NCBI GenBank assembly: GCA_040381535.1
Contig: JBEIHF010000032.1
Location: 1 to 16,244, forward strand
DNA: 16,244 nucleotides
Direction: 5' to 3'
DNA from: Micavibrio_A sp040381535
GTDB lineage: Bacteria > Pseudomonadota > Alphaproteobacteria > Micavibrionales > Micavibrionaceae
Below are positions 7,209 to 14,484 of the stretch, piece after piece; position 1 is the stretch's first letter; each line of letters opens with the position of its first letter. Both the position numbers and the translations under genes were made by a program. The notes beneath the pieces were generated by a model, which was not told where the DNA came from, did not search any database, and saw only the letters and a program-made list of their open reading frames with translations.

Positions 7209-8859
7209 CGAGCATCATCCCTTTTTTTAAATCACGGGAAAGCGGGAAGCGGTTTTCTGTAAACCAGTTCCGCACATACAGCGAAAAAATGTTACGTGCA
7301 TTCTTGTATGTCTGCTTGTGCAGGGCGAACGGGAAAAACGCATACTGGTTTGAATAATGCCCGTAATAGCGCATGAAGGCATAAATCTCTTTTTTCTTCT
7401 CCGCTGAAAACAGGCCGATAATATTGGCAGCGGGGAGAATCCAAAGCATAGGAAGAGGCCAGCGCCATACTTTCGGCTCAGGTTTTACAAACAGCCCCAG
7501 ATAATTATAGGCCTTAAGAAACTGCTTGAACAGAGACTGTCCGCGCTTTTGGTCATATGGCACGGTCGCATAAAAATCACAAAGCGTCCGCTCCCACAAC
7601 GGTAGCTCCCAGTCATAACCAAAGAAATCATAGGAACGCTGTCCGTTTACAACCAATGTTGCCTGACGTTCATCATATTCCCAGCATTCTTCTAGCACGG
7701 CATGGTCGGTTCCGCTCTGCGCTTTGTCCGCTTCCGGCAAAAGGCTGCGTATTTTGGATTTTATCGCGGCAACGTTCTGCGGGGTCTTGAGGCCTTTCCA
7801 CAAGTCATAATGTTTGGCGAGCAGCACAATTGCCAGATCATCGAACGAGGCTGTATCTTTTTCAAACCACACAGGCGCCACATGCCCGCCAGTGATAAAA
7901 TCACCCGACTGGCCGTTGATCAAAATCGTGTCTTTGTGAAACACTTTGCGGTCTTTAAGCACTTTGATGGCCGTGTATTCACGAAAAGACGGCGCAGCTT
8001 TGAGGCCGTCCGCGAAATCGGAATAGGCGCGGCGGCTTTTGTCCGCAAACATGCCCGTGCATTCCTGACTTTTGAGGCCGACGAAATGCCACGGCACGTT
8101 TAAGCTAAGGGCAATTTTTTTCGCATGCTGCGCCTCGAAATTAAAACGGGGTCCATAGGTAAAGGTATGAAGGTTTTTATATCCGTGCTCATGTAGCTTG
8201 CACAAAATAATGCGAGAATCAAGACCGGCACTTAAGGGAACCCATATAGGCCGTCCGTTCGCCCGTGCTATAATCTTCAGCATGATGGAATCAATAATAC
8301 CCGCCAGCTCAGCCTGCGCCTCGCGCGGGGCTTTGCTGTTGTCGGGCACGGGGAAATAGCGGAAATACCGCCCGACAAAAGGCTTCATCCCGTCCTCGGC
8401 AATAATCACCTCACCTGGCAGCAGACATTTGATCTCTCTATACAGCGTATCCTGACCTGTAACATAACCTGACATGGCAAATTCAAGCGCGGCATTTTCA
8501 TCCGCCTGCGCGTCGCCCAGCTGCGCCAAAATGCTCCGCGCATCATTCGATACAATCACGCCGCCCGCCGTGAAGGCGTAATAAACGGGGTATGTGCGGA
8601 TATGATCCACCCACGCAATCGTCCTGCGCCCAATGGTGAGGATACCCGATCCGAATTCCTTTTGAGCAAATAGCGTCCGCAGAACCTGCTCAGCGAAAAT
8701 AGAAAGGGTGAGACTATCATCAAGCGCAGCCAAAGCGTCGCACGCCGCCAGTCCGTGTCCAACATATTGCACACCCTCGTACGATTTCCACCGATAAGCG
8801 GGGTTTACAATCACGTGCGGCCCATGCGGGGCGTTGTGCATGGCGGTGTTCGCTGTCAT
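7201..8859 (-). CDS. Asparagine-synthase-related protein without glutaminase cysteine
   Basis: The protein has 552 residues. The C-terminal part is an AsnB-type PP-loop synthetase domain that activates a carboxylate with ATP as an acyl-adenylate. The loop is VPLSAGLDSRIIL at 207-219 (SAGLDS in place of SGGxDS). A second conserved piece, INGQSGDFITGGH at 314-326, corresponds to the GDGGDE region of AsnB in changed form. The N-terminal part still looks like the Ntn amidotransferase fold (VDHIRTYPVYYA at 84-95, GYVTGQDTLYREI at 131-143). However, the sequence opens MTANTAMHNA, and a cysteine at position 2, the glutaminase nucleophile, is absent. It should therefore use free ammonia or another amine. 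Such genes in glycan loci are thought to amidate uronic acids, which fits the dehydrogenase nearby. It overlaps the ABC gene before it (ATGA) and the P-loop gene after it. Confidence 0.84.
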   Translation of the reverse strand: MTANTAMHNAPHGPHVIVNPAYRWKSYEGVQYVGHGLAACDALAALDDSLTLSIFAEQVLRTLFAQKEFGSGILTIGRRTIAWVDHIRTYPVYYAFTAGGVIVSNDARSILAQLGDAQADENAALEFAMSGYVTGQDTLYREIKCLLPGEVIIAEDGMKPFVGRYFRYFPVPDNSKAPREAQAELAGIIDSIMLKIIARANGRPIWVPLSAGLDSRIILCKLHEHGYKNLHTFTYGPRFNFEAQHAKKIALSLNVPWHFVGLKSQECTGMFADKSRRAYSDFADGLKAAPSFREYTAIKVLKDRKVFHKDTILINGQSGDFITGGHVAPVWFEKDTASFDDLAIVLLAKHYDLWKGLKTPQNVAAIKSKIRSLLPEADKAQSGTDHAVLEECWEYDERQATLVVNGQRSYDFFGYDWELPLWERTLCDFYATVPYDQKRGQSLFKQFLKAYNYLGLFVKPEPKVWRWPLPMLWILPAANIIGLFSAEKKKEIYAFMRYYGHYSNQYAFFPFALHKQTYKNARNIFSLYVRNWFTENRFPLSRDLKKGMMLDD

Positions 8860-9359
8860 GTAATCTCAATCGTCTGATCGGCGAGGGTAAGCACCTGAGC
8901 ATTATGGGAGATAAGTATTACCGCCATGGATTTAGACAGTCCTTTGATCACATGAAACACGGCCTGCGTGCTGTCCTTGTCAAGCGCGCTGGTCGGCTCA
9001 TCGAGAATAAGCAGCTTGGGTTTGCGTATAACGGCGCGGGCAATAACTATACGCTGGCGCTGCCCGCCCGATAATTTGCCACCGCGTTCGCCGACAACGG
9101 ATTCCAGCTTGTCGGGCAGGGCAACGATAAAATCGTACGCCGCCGCCTGCCGCAGAGCTTGCCAAACATCTTCATCCGAGTAGCGCTTATCGCCGAGCGT
9201 CACATTCCATTTTACCGTATCGTGAAACAAAAAATTATCCTGCGGGACATACCCCGTCATTTCGCGCCAGGAACGTGTGCTGATTTTGGTAAAATCTACA
9301 CCGTCAATTTCGAGACTACCGGACTGAATGGGGATAAGACCGAGCATCGCATCGATCAA
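8856..9359 (-). CDS. ABC exporter, ATP-binding half after the frameshift
   Basis: The 167 residues of this frame carry everything in the nucleotide-binding domain downstream of Walker A. There is a Q-loop (GYVPQDN, Gln40), the signature KLSGGQRQRIVIARA at 95-109, Walker B LLILDEP at 116-122, a D-loop SALD at 124-127 and a switch histidine His152 in LISHN. Numbering is within the fragment; add 395 for the joined protein. The only candidate start is a TTG overlapping the TGA of the upstream half. A protein made from it would lack Walker A and could not bind ATP normally. It is therefore best read as the second half of the preceding gene. The end overlaps the asparagine-synthase-like gene by an ATGA junction, so the original gene was in a coupled operon. 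Confidence 0.82.
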   Translation of the reverse strand: MIDAMLGLIPIQSGSLEIDGVDFTKISTRSWREMTGYVPQDNFLFHDTVKWNVTLGDKRYSDEDVWQALRQAAAYDFIVALPDKLESVVGERGGKLSGGQRQRIVIARAVIRKPKLLILDEPTSALDKDSTQAVFHVIKGLSKSMAVILISHNAQVLTLADQTIEIT

Positions 9360-9371
9360 CGTGGTTTTCCC
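9356..9371 (-). other. Frameshift site in Walker A with G-GGA-AAA heptamer
   Basis: On the minus strand the codons read GCG GGA AAA CCA CGT TGA. The stop is at 9356-9358. One extra A in the four-A run at 9365-9368, or a -1 ribosomal slip on GGGAAAA (9365-9371), gives GGA AAA ACC ACG TTG ATC. This restores GKTTLI exactly. The heptamer has the X-XXY-YYZ form of -1 slippery sites. I see no strong hairpin directly after it and no Shine-Dalgarno-like stimulator before it. A lost base, real or from sequencing, is therefore the simpler explanation. Confidence 0.75.
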
Positions 9372-10543
9372 GCACCCGAAGGCCCAAACAAAACAATCAA
9401 AGACCGTGCAGGAATAACGGCAGAGAAGTTGTTGAAAACCTCTTTGCCTTCTTTATAGGCAATGGCGACGTTCACAAACGCTATTTGCTTCTCAAACTGC
9501 GGCACCACGCCTTCGCTGCCGCCTTCCTTCATTTGATGCGCGTGATCGATCTGTTGCAGAATAGACCACACAGCACTCTCATTCTGTATCATATTGTGAT
9601 AGTGGCTCTGCGCTGTGGTGATATATCCCATTAGGCGTTGGAACAAAAATGCCAGAACGACAACTTCGGAGACTTTTGTGTCTGTGTGGGTCAAAACGAA
9701 ATACAAACCTACGGCCAAAAACAAAATGGTCGCAGGCTCGGAAACCATTTGCTGAAGAAGGCTAAAGTGATATTGCTTTTTGCGCGCACCGACGACATCC
9801 AATGTTTCCTTTTCCAGCTGTGCGTAGAAACGGTCTTCCTGCGCCATGGCTTTGAGCGGTTTTGCTCCCTGAAGGGATTCAGAAACCTCGGTCATCAGAC
9901 TGTCCATGCGCTGCGAGAGCGCTTCGCCCGTCTGCCGCGCCGAATGCATAAGCCCCCGGACCAGGAACCCGAGTATTCCGCCCATTAAAATCGCAAACAG
10001 GCTGAGTTTCCACGAAATGAAGAATGCAACGGCCAGATAAATCCCCGCCTGAATGATGCCGGAAAGCGCACGGCCCGCCAGCATGTAGGCATGGCCCGCC
10101 CGCTGAGCTTCGGAAGCTATAGCATTCGATACGATCCCCGAAGAAAGGCCGGAGAAGAACTGCCACTGCGCCTTCATCAGCGCATCGATAAGTTTAAGCT
10201 GAAATGCGCGGGCAATATCCGCCGCCACATAGCCGGTATAGCGCATTGCAAAGAATATGATCACGGATTTCAGTGTGATCATAACCACGATCACGGTGAG
10301 CAGAGTTTGCAGATTAGGCTCCAGCCCGACGTAATTAAACGCGCCGGCTACAAAATCATGAGCAAAGGCCGAACCGCCGCCGTCTTCAAGCACCACAGAG
10401 ATGAGGGGGAGGAGTGCGCTGATGCCCAAAGTCTCAGCCGCCGCAGCCGCAAGCAGCGCTAAAATAACGTTGATAGACTGACGCGGGCAGTTTTTGGCAA
10501 AATAGCTTAAAAGATCGATGGATGTTTTGTTGAATGCGCTCAT
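9356..10543 (-). CDS. ABC exporter/flippase (PglK-like), membrane half up to Walker A, frameshifted
   Basis: This frame holds 395 residues: a type I exporter membrane domain of about six helices and the first part of the ATPase domain. It begins MSAFNKTSIDLLSYFAKNCP and continues with AAAETLGISALLPLISVV, the start I associate with PglK-like exporters that flip lipid-linked oligosaccharides. The reading frame breaks inside Walker A: it reads GPSGAGK and then P-R-stop, where the next frame gives TTLIDAMLGL. Joining the frames gives 562 residues, close to the size of PglK. No other flippase is visible, so this may be the exporter of the glycan. As written it would end without a usable ATPase domain. 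Its ATG overlaps the upstream glycosyltransferase stop (ATGA). MsbA-like or peptide exporters are alternatives. Confidence 0.83.
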   Translation of the reverse strand: MSAFNKTSIDLLSYFAKNCPRQSINVILALLAAAAAETLGISALLPLISVVLEDGGGSAFAHDFVAGAFNYVGLEPNLQTLLTVIVVMITLKSVIIFFAMRYTGYVAADIARAFQLKLIDALMKAQWQFFSGLSSGIVSNAIASEAQRAGHAYMLAGRALSGIIQAGIYLAVAFFISWKLSLFAILMGGILGFLVRGLMHSARQTGEALSQRMDSLMTEVSESLQGAKPLKAMAQEDRFYAQLEKETLDVVGARKKQYHFSLLQQMVSEPATILFLAVGLYFVLTHTDTKVSEVVVLAFLFQRLMGYITTAQSHYHNMIQNESAVWSILQQIDHAHQMKEGGSEGVVPQFEKQIAFVNVAIAYKEGKEVFNNFSAVIPARSLIVLFGPSGAGKPR

Positions 10544-11637
10544 GCGGAAGCCTCGCTCAAAACATCCCTGAACACCGCCGCGTAGGAATCACAGATTTTC
10601 TCTACGGTGAAATCCATCGCCCGTGCGCGCTGCGCGTTTTTGTCCCATGAACGGTTCAGCGCACTTTCCATGGCCACGGCAAGGGCCGCGTCGTCGCGCA
10701 CCGGCACAAGAATGCCGAATTTTTGGTTGTCCAGTATTTCGGCAGGGCCGGAAGGGCAGTCCGTCGACACAACAGGCAAGCCGCACAACAGCGCTTCGAC
10801 GATTACATTGCAGAAACCTTCCCACCGCGAGCTGATTACGAACAAATCCGCATTTGAAAAATGATTTAGGGAATTTTCAACAAATCCTTCGAACGTCACA
10901 TCGTCCGCGATGCCCAAATCAGATGCAAGATTCTTAAGTTCCGTCTCTCGCGGTCCAGTGCCAAGAATTTTCAAAATAGCAGGGCGCTTTTTGACGAGCG
11001 CCGCGAAAGCCTTAAGCAAAGTCTCATGGTCCTTTTGCTCCACCAAACGGCCCGAAGTTATGATAACAGGTTTGGAGCGATTGCGGTTGGCGGGAATTTG
11101 TACGCCCCGCATATCGGGCGTGACGACAGGATTATGAATCCATCCTGTCATAGCAGGTCGCAATTTGGCCTGCGCCTGAATATCGTCGGCCACACCCTTG
11201 GAAATACCGATCACCATATCCGCATAGGGATATAGAATACGTGTGAGCAGGGGTATATAAAATCTTTCATAACCAGAATCCTTGATACGTTTAGAAAAGA
11301 AATTCCGTTCGGTCAGTATAAATTTCGTGTGCGATGAACCCGCAACCAGTTTCGCGATGATGGCGGTCAGGTTGGCATGAAACAGCGCGCACACCAAAAT
11401 ATCAGGCCGTTCCTTTTCAAGATATTTGCTTAACGGCAAAATCGACAACACGGTGCGGGATTTTTTCAAATCAATCAGGCGCACGGTGCTTTTGACTTTC
11501 TTGGCAAACACGCCCTCGGAAGAAGCCACTACCAAATCCACCTTATCGCCACGCGCGGTGAATTCATGGGCCATGTTGAGCACCATCTTTTGCGCGCCGC
11601 CGCCGCGAAGATCAGGAAGGAAAAAGGCAATATGCAT
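10540..11637 (-). CDS. Glycosyltransferase family 4 (GT-B fold)
   Basis: The protein has 365 residues. The N-terminus has LPDLRGGGAQKMVLNMA at 8-24, the glycine-rich acceptor loop typical of GT4 enzymes. The C-terminal domain has SGRLVEQKDHETLLKAF at 195-211 and the E-x7-E motif at Glu273 and Glu281 in WEGFCNVIVEALLCGLPVV. SRWEGF and STDCPSGPAEIL are common in transferases that work on N-acetylhexosamine glycans, such as the PglA/PglJ group. That hints at, but does not prove, such a donor. It starts 9 bases after the upstream methyltransferase and overlaps the ABC gene by an ATGA junction. Pairing a GT4 enzyme with a PglK-like exporter resembles the layout of pgl-type lipid-linked oligosaccharide clusters. 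Confidence 0.9.
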   Translation of the reverse strand: MHIAFFLPDLRGGGAQKMVLNMAHEFTARGDKVDLVVASSEGVFAKKVKSTVRLIDLKKSRTVLSILPLSKYLEKERPDILVCALFHANLTAIIAKLVAGSSHTKFILTERNFFSKRIKDSGYERFYIPLLTRILYPYADMVIGISKGVADDIQAQAKLRPAMTGWIHNPVVTPDMRGVQIPANRNRSKPVIITSGRLVEQKDHETLLKAFAALVKKRPAILKILGTGPRETELKNLASDLGIADDVTFEGFVENSLNHFSNADLFVISSRWEGFCNVIVEALLCGLPVVSTDCPSGPAEILDNQKFGILVPVRDDAALAVAMESALNRSWDKNAQRARAMDFTVEKICDSYAAVFRDVLSEASA

Positions 11638-11646
11638 GGCGTGTAT

Positions 11647-12435
11647 TTAGCCTATATCGCCGATCACGCCGATATATTTACCTTCATAGGAAAACACGGA
11701 CCAGTCTTTGACGGTTTTTTGGGTAACAACATCGTGAAAGAAACAATTGTCCTGGATATCATCCATGATTATGATGCCGTCCGTAGCCAATGTAGGGGCA
11801 ATGATGTCCATGGCCTGCATACGCCCGTCATAGGACTTGTCTGAATCATAATGGAACAAATCAATCGGGGCTTTGATCGCCGCAACAATGGCAGGCAAAT
11901 TCGCGGCGTCGCCCTTTACATGCAACGACCAACGGTTCTTAAGGTGATCCTCTACTACCACGCCGATATATTTTTCGGGGTCGGGGATGCGGAAGTACGG
12001 GAAATCGCTGCTGTACAAATGTCCACTGGCGTTTTTATCCATCGCAGCCAAAAACGTTGCGGACGAAAATCCCGAAGCAACGCCGGTTTCAACAACATTG
12101 TCGGGTTTGAGAATGCGCGTGAGCGCATAGAGCAGGGGAACACCGCCGCCGCCGCCGAGGTCATAGGGAATCGCGGTCAGAACATTGTTCGCATGCTGCT
12201 TGAGATGCCCCATGAATTCTTGCATCTCAGCCCGAAGGCCGCCATCGAGTTTCAAAAGCCAGTCATCGAGGTTGCGCGCATTCGCGGCGAGCCATTGTTT
12301 GTTTTGCGCGGGGTCGATCGTACCTTGCGTGTCGGTAAAACGCTTGATGACCTTGCCGATCATCACCCGCGCCTTGGAAGGGTCCATCGCGGATTTGAGC
12401 GTGTTGCTCCATGACGAAAGGCCGATTGCTGGCAT
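11647..12435 (-). CDS. Class I SAM methyltransferase (Methyltransf_24-like)
   Basis: The protein has 262 residues. VVETGVASGFSSATFLAAM at 114-132 is motif I in the E-x-G-x-x-x-G-x-S/T form used by the Methyltransf_24 and cephalosporin-hydroxylase-like methyltransferases. DLFHYDSDKSYDGRMQAMDIIAPTL, from 192, is motif IV with the Asp and His-like metal-site surroundings. IIIMDDIQDNCFF, from 221, is the following strand with the DD pair typical of the group. An O- or N-methyl transfer onto a sugar is likely. I chose the ATG at 12435 because AAGGA at 12444-12448 is 8 bases upstream. The longer frame, from 12504, would begin upstream of the predicted transcription start and has no ribosome site. 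First gene of the minus operon. Confidence 0.83.
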   Translation of the reverse strand: MPAIGLSSWSNTLKSAMDPSKARVMIGKVIKRFTDTQGTIDPAQNKQWLAANARNLDDWLLKLDGGLRAEMQEFMGHLKQHANNVLTAIPYDLGGGGGVPLLYALTRILKPDNVVETGVASGFSSATFLAAMDKNASGHLYSSDFPYFRIPDPEKYIGVVVEDHLKNRWSLHVKGDAANLPAIVAAIKAPIDLFHYDSDKSYDGRMQAMDIIAPTLATDGIIIMDDIQDNCFFHDVVTQKTVKDWSVFSYEGKYIGVIGDIG

Positions 12436-12443
12436 AGAAGAAT

Positions 12444-12448
12444 TCCTT
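12444..12448 (-). promoter_or_regulatory. Ribosome binding site that decides the 12435 start
   Basis: AAGGA on the minus strand lies 8 bases before the ATG at 12435. The competing upstream ATG at 12504 has no purine-rich sequence in front of it. Confidence 0.7.
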
Positions 12449-12465
12449 GCGGTTTTAATAGCGAG

Positions 12466-12494
12466 ACAATACAAGCCAAAACCTGTTTTTTCAA
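12466..12494 (-). promoter_or_regulatory. Sigma70-like promoter of the minus-strand operon
   Basis: On the minus strand the -35 box is TTGAAA (12489-12494, 5 of 6 to consensus) and the -10 box is TATTGT (12466-12471, 4 of 6). The spacer is exactly 17 bases. Transcription should start near 12459, leaving an untranslated leader of about 25 bases with AAGGA before the ATG at 12435. This promoter would drive the six or so overlapping genes down to 5956. Confidence 0.6.
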
Positions 12495-12579
12495 GGTGTT
12501 CCATAGAATTAGGAGCATTTATGGCCTTGACGAGAAAGCCCTGCGCGGGTGAAATTCATATAGCTTATAAAGTATTGAT

Positions 12580-13659
12580 ATGGAAACGTTATCTGCCAAA
12601 ACCAAACACGTCTTGTTCGTACTGCCCAGCCTCTTGCCGGGCGGCGCCGAACGCGTGTTGATAACCTTGATGAACGGGCTGGACCGCACACGGTTTTCCC
12701 CGTCACTGCTGAGCGTGATGCCCAAAGGCAATCTTGATGCTATCGTGAATAAGGAAATCCCGGTAAAAAACCTGAACAAGGGCGGCGTAATGCGTGCATT
12801 ACCTGCGCTCTATAAAGCCATTAGAAATGCGCAGCCCGATATCGTGATATCAACCATGGCGCATATGAATTTCGCCGTACTGCTGCTCAAACCGTTTTTC
12901 CCGCACACGAAATTCATCGTGCGCGAAGCTATCACTCCGTCATTCTTCTTCCGCAAGAATGATCTGCGCGGCTGGCTGGTGAAGATGGGCTATAAATGTC
13001 TCTACAAGCACGCCGATGCGGTTATAAGCCCGTCCAATATCATCCTCGACCAGTTTCGCAACGTACTGGACATGAAAAACTGCAAATATGTTTTTCTGTA
13101 TAATCCTGTCGATACCGACCAAATCGCGACAAAAGCCGGTACGTACACATCGGACGGAACACTAAAATTTATTGCGTCGGGAAGACTACACACGCAAAAA
13201 GGCTTCGACCGCTTGATAACCGCTTTGAAAGATTTTAATCCTGCCCTGCCTTGGCGTTTGGATATTCTAGGTGAGGGAGAACAACGTACCGCACTTCAAA
13301 CTCTCATCACACAATATGCTCTGAACGGTAAAATCAGACTGCTCGGCCATACCGATAATCCGTGGAAATATTATGCAGGCGCAGATTGTCTATTGCTCCC
13401 CTCACGCTGGGAAGGTATGCCCAATGTCGCGCTAGAATCCCTCGCTTGCGGCACGCCTGTCATCGCGATGAGCGAAGCGGGAGGTATCGGCGAAATCGCA
13501 GACAAGGCGAAGGCAGGAAGCGTGCGTATCGCCCATTCCATGGACGAATTTACCGCGATGATGAAAAATGTAACGGCAAAAACGGAGATAAAATCCCTTC
13601 TGCCCGCATTGTTTGAACGTAAAAACATCCAACAATTATTTGAGAAAATATTGCTATGA
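12580..13659 (+). CDS. Glycosyltransferase family 4 (GT-B fold)
   Basis: The protein has 359 residues. LPSLLPGGAERVLITLMNGL at 15-34 is the GT4 acceptor loop with the common GGAERV form. SGRLHTQKGFDRLI at 200-213 and the E-x7-E motif at Glu278 and Glu286 in RWEGMPNVALESLACGTPVIA form the nucleotide-sugar site. The Arg-Glu pair in IVREAITPS at 113-121 is also usual for this group. No clear ribosome site precedes the ATG at 12580. It may rely on AGGAG at 12511-12515 through the short upstream frame, or be weakly translated. The stop overlaps the following methyltransferase gene by 4 bases. Donor unknown; the protein resembles the other GT4 transferase on the minus strand in its motifs. Confidence 0.89.
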   Translation: METLSAKTKHVLFVLPSLLPGGAERVLITLMNGLDRTRFSPSLLSVMPKGNLDAIVNKEIPVKNLNKGGVMRALPALYKAIRNAQPDIVISTMAHMNFAVLLLKPFFPHTKFIVREAITPSFFFRKNDLRGWLVKMGYKCLYKHADAVISPSNIILDQFRNVLDMKNCKYVFLYNPVDTDQIATKAGTYTSDGTLKFIASGRLHTQKGFDRLITALKDFNPALPWRLDILGEGEQRTALQTLITQYALNGKIRLLGHTDNPWKYYAGADCLLLPSRWEGMPNVALESLACGTPVIAMSEAGGIGEIADKAKAGSVRIAHSMDEFTAMMKNVTAKTEIKSLLPALFERKNIQQLFEKILL

Positions 13660-14477
13660 CCGACACCTGCCTTGTCTGCGACACCCAAATGCAAACGTCC
13701 GAATCATGGTTGCGGGAGTGTCCGCATTGCTTTTTTTTACACTCCACACTGCCTGCGGGCGCGGGCACGGGCGTCGAAGGGTTAGAAAAGTTGCGCCGGA
13801 AGAACTTTAAAACTTTGCTAAAAAAGCTTTCCGCACTAAGCCCGCTGGCGGGAAAAACTCTGCTCGAAGTCGGATGCTCCACAGGATTTTTTTTGGAAGA
13901 AGCGCAAAAGAGCGGGATAGAAGTCACAGGCTTAGAACCTGAGAAGGCCAAAGCTGATATTGCCCGCGCCAAAAGTTTTACTGTCATTGATGGATTTTTT
14001 CCTGATGCCATCCCACCCGGCAAATACTACGACATGATCATTTTTAACGATGTGTTTGAGCATCTGCCTGATCCCGTCACCGCCTTGCGGGCCTCGAATG
14101 ATCATCTTGGTCCACAAGGCTTGCTCATAATCAACCTACCCGACAGCACTGGAATTATTTACGCTATCGCAAGCGCCTTGAACAAAATGGGTATGAGCGG
14201 ACCGTTCGAACGCATGTGGCAAAAAAAATTCGCATCACCGCACATCACGTATTTCCGCGGCAGCAATCTCCAAAAACTCGTGGAAGGCAAAACATCGTTA
14301 AGGCTTGTGGCAAGCGGTAAACTGGATTCTATGACAACGCAGGGCTTGAAAAGCAGGATCGCCTCTTCGATGATGGAGCCTTGGGCCACAGTAATATTTG
14401 CACCACTCTTGGCAATTACGTATCTGCAAAAAATTCTGCCATCCGACATTCTTTTTCATATCTACAAGAAGCCATAA
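13656..14477 (+). CDS. Zinc-ribbon class I SAM methyltransferase
   Basis: The protein has 273 residues. Residues 1-27 hold a C-x2-C...C-x2-C set (Cys5, Cys8, Cys22, Cys25), a probable small zinc ribbon. The methyltransferase domain has motif I TLLEVGCSTGFFLEEA at 68-83, an acidic strand-2 end at Glu94 (GLEPEKA) and NDVFEHLPDP at 131-140. This is the Methyltransf_23 type. Sugar C- and O-methyltransferases of antibiotic and glycan pathways often have such an N-terminal zinc site, so the acceptor may be a sugar or sugar nucleotide. The gene overlaps the GT4 gene before it (ATGA) and ends 4 bases from the convergent SGNH gene. It contains three 8-base homopolymer runs (13731-13738, 13887-13894, 14221-14228), which could make it prone to slippage. 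Confidence 0.85.
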   Translation: MTDTCLVCDTQMQTSESWLRECPHCFFLHSTLPAGAGTGVEGLEKLRRKNFKTLLKKLSALSPLAGKTLLEVGCSTGFFLEEAQKSGIEVTGLEPEKAKADIARAKSFTVIDGFFPDAIPPGKYYDMIIFNDVFEHLPDPVTALRASNDHLGPQGLLIINLPDSTGIIYAIASALNKMGMSGPFERMWQKKFASPHITYFRGSNLQKLVEGKTSLRLVASGKLDSMTTQGLKSRIASSMMEPWATVIFAPLLAITYLQKILPSDILFHIYKKP

Positions 14478-14484
14478 AGCTTTA
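14475..14484. other. Palindrome spanning two convergent stop codons
   Basis: The ten bases TAAAGCTTTA form a perfect palindrome containing the stop of the zinc-ribbon methyltransferase (14475-14477) and that of the SGNH gene (14482-14484). It is too short to act as a terminator and has no loop. No terminator is visible at this convergent junction. Confidence 0.5.

Larger units (their letters stand above)
12436..12579. other. Divergent intergenic region
   Basis: These 144 bases are the only real gap in the window and separate two divergent operons. They hold the minus-strand promoter and ribosome site. For the plus strand the best I can find is TTGACG at 12527-12532 with TGAAAT 17 bases on, which lacks the key A of a -10 box and is weak. 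An AGGAG at 12511-12515 precedes an ATG at 12521 that opens a 46-codon frame overlapping the glycosyltransferase gene out of frame. I see no terminator hairpin. Confidence 0.5.

Noticed and set aside
11851..12414. 187-codon plus-strand frame opposite the first methyltransferase
   Set aside because: The minus-strand gene has clear methyltransferase motifs. The plus frame has none and fits a shadow.
5956..12435. Lasso-peptide or other RiPP cluster (asparagine-synthase-like gene, ABC exporter, kinase-like gene, methyltransferases)
   Set aside because: There is no precursor-like small gene, no RRE/PqqD-like protein and no transglutaminase-like protease. The neighbours are glycosyltransferases and sugar-nucleotide genes.
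12527..12555. Plus-strand promoter TTGACG-N17-TGAAAT
   Set aside because: The -10 box lacks the critical A at position 2 and there is no other support, so I do not call it as a feature.
13550..14023. 157-codon minus-strand frame across the GT4/methyltransferase junction
   Set aside because: Both plus-strand genes have full family motifs at this place; the opposite frame shows no domain.
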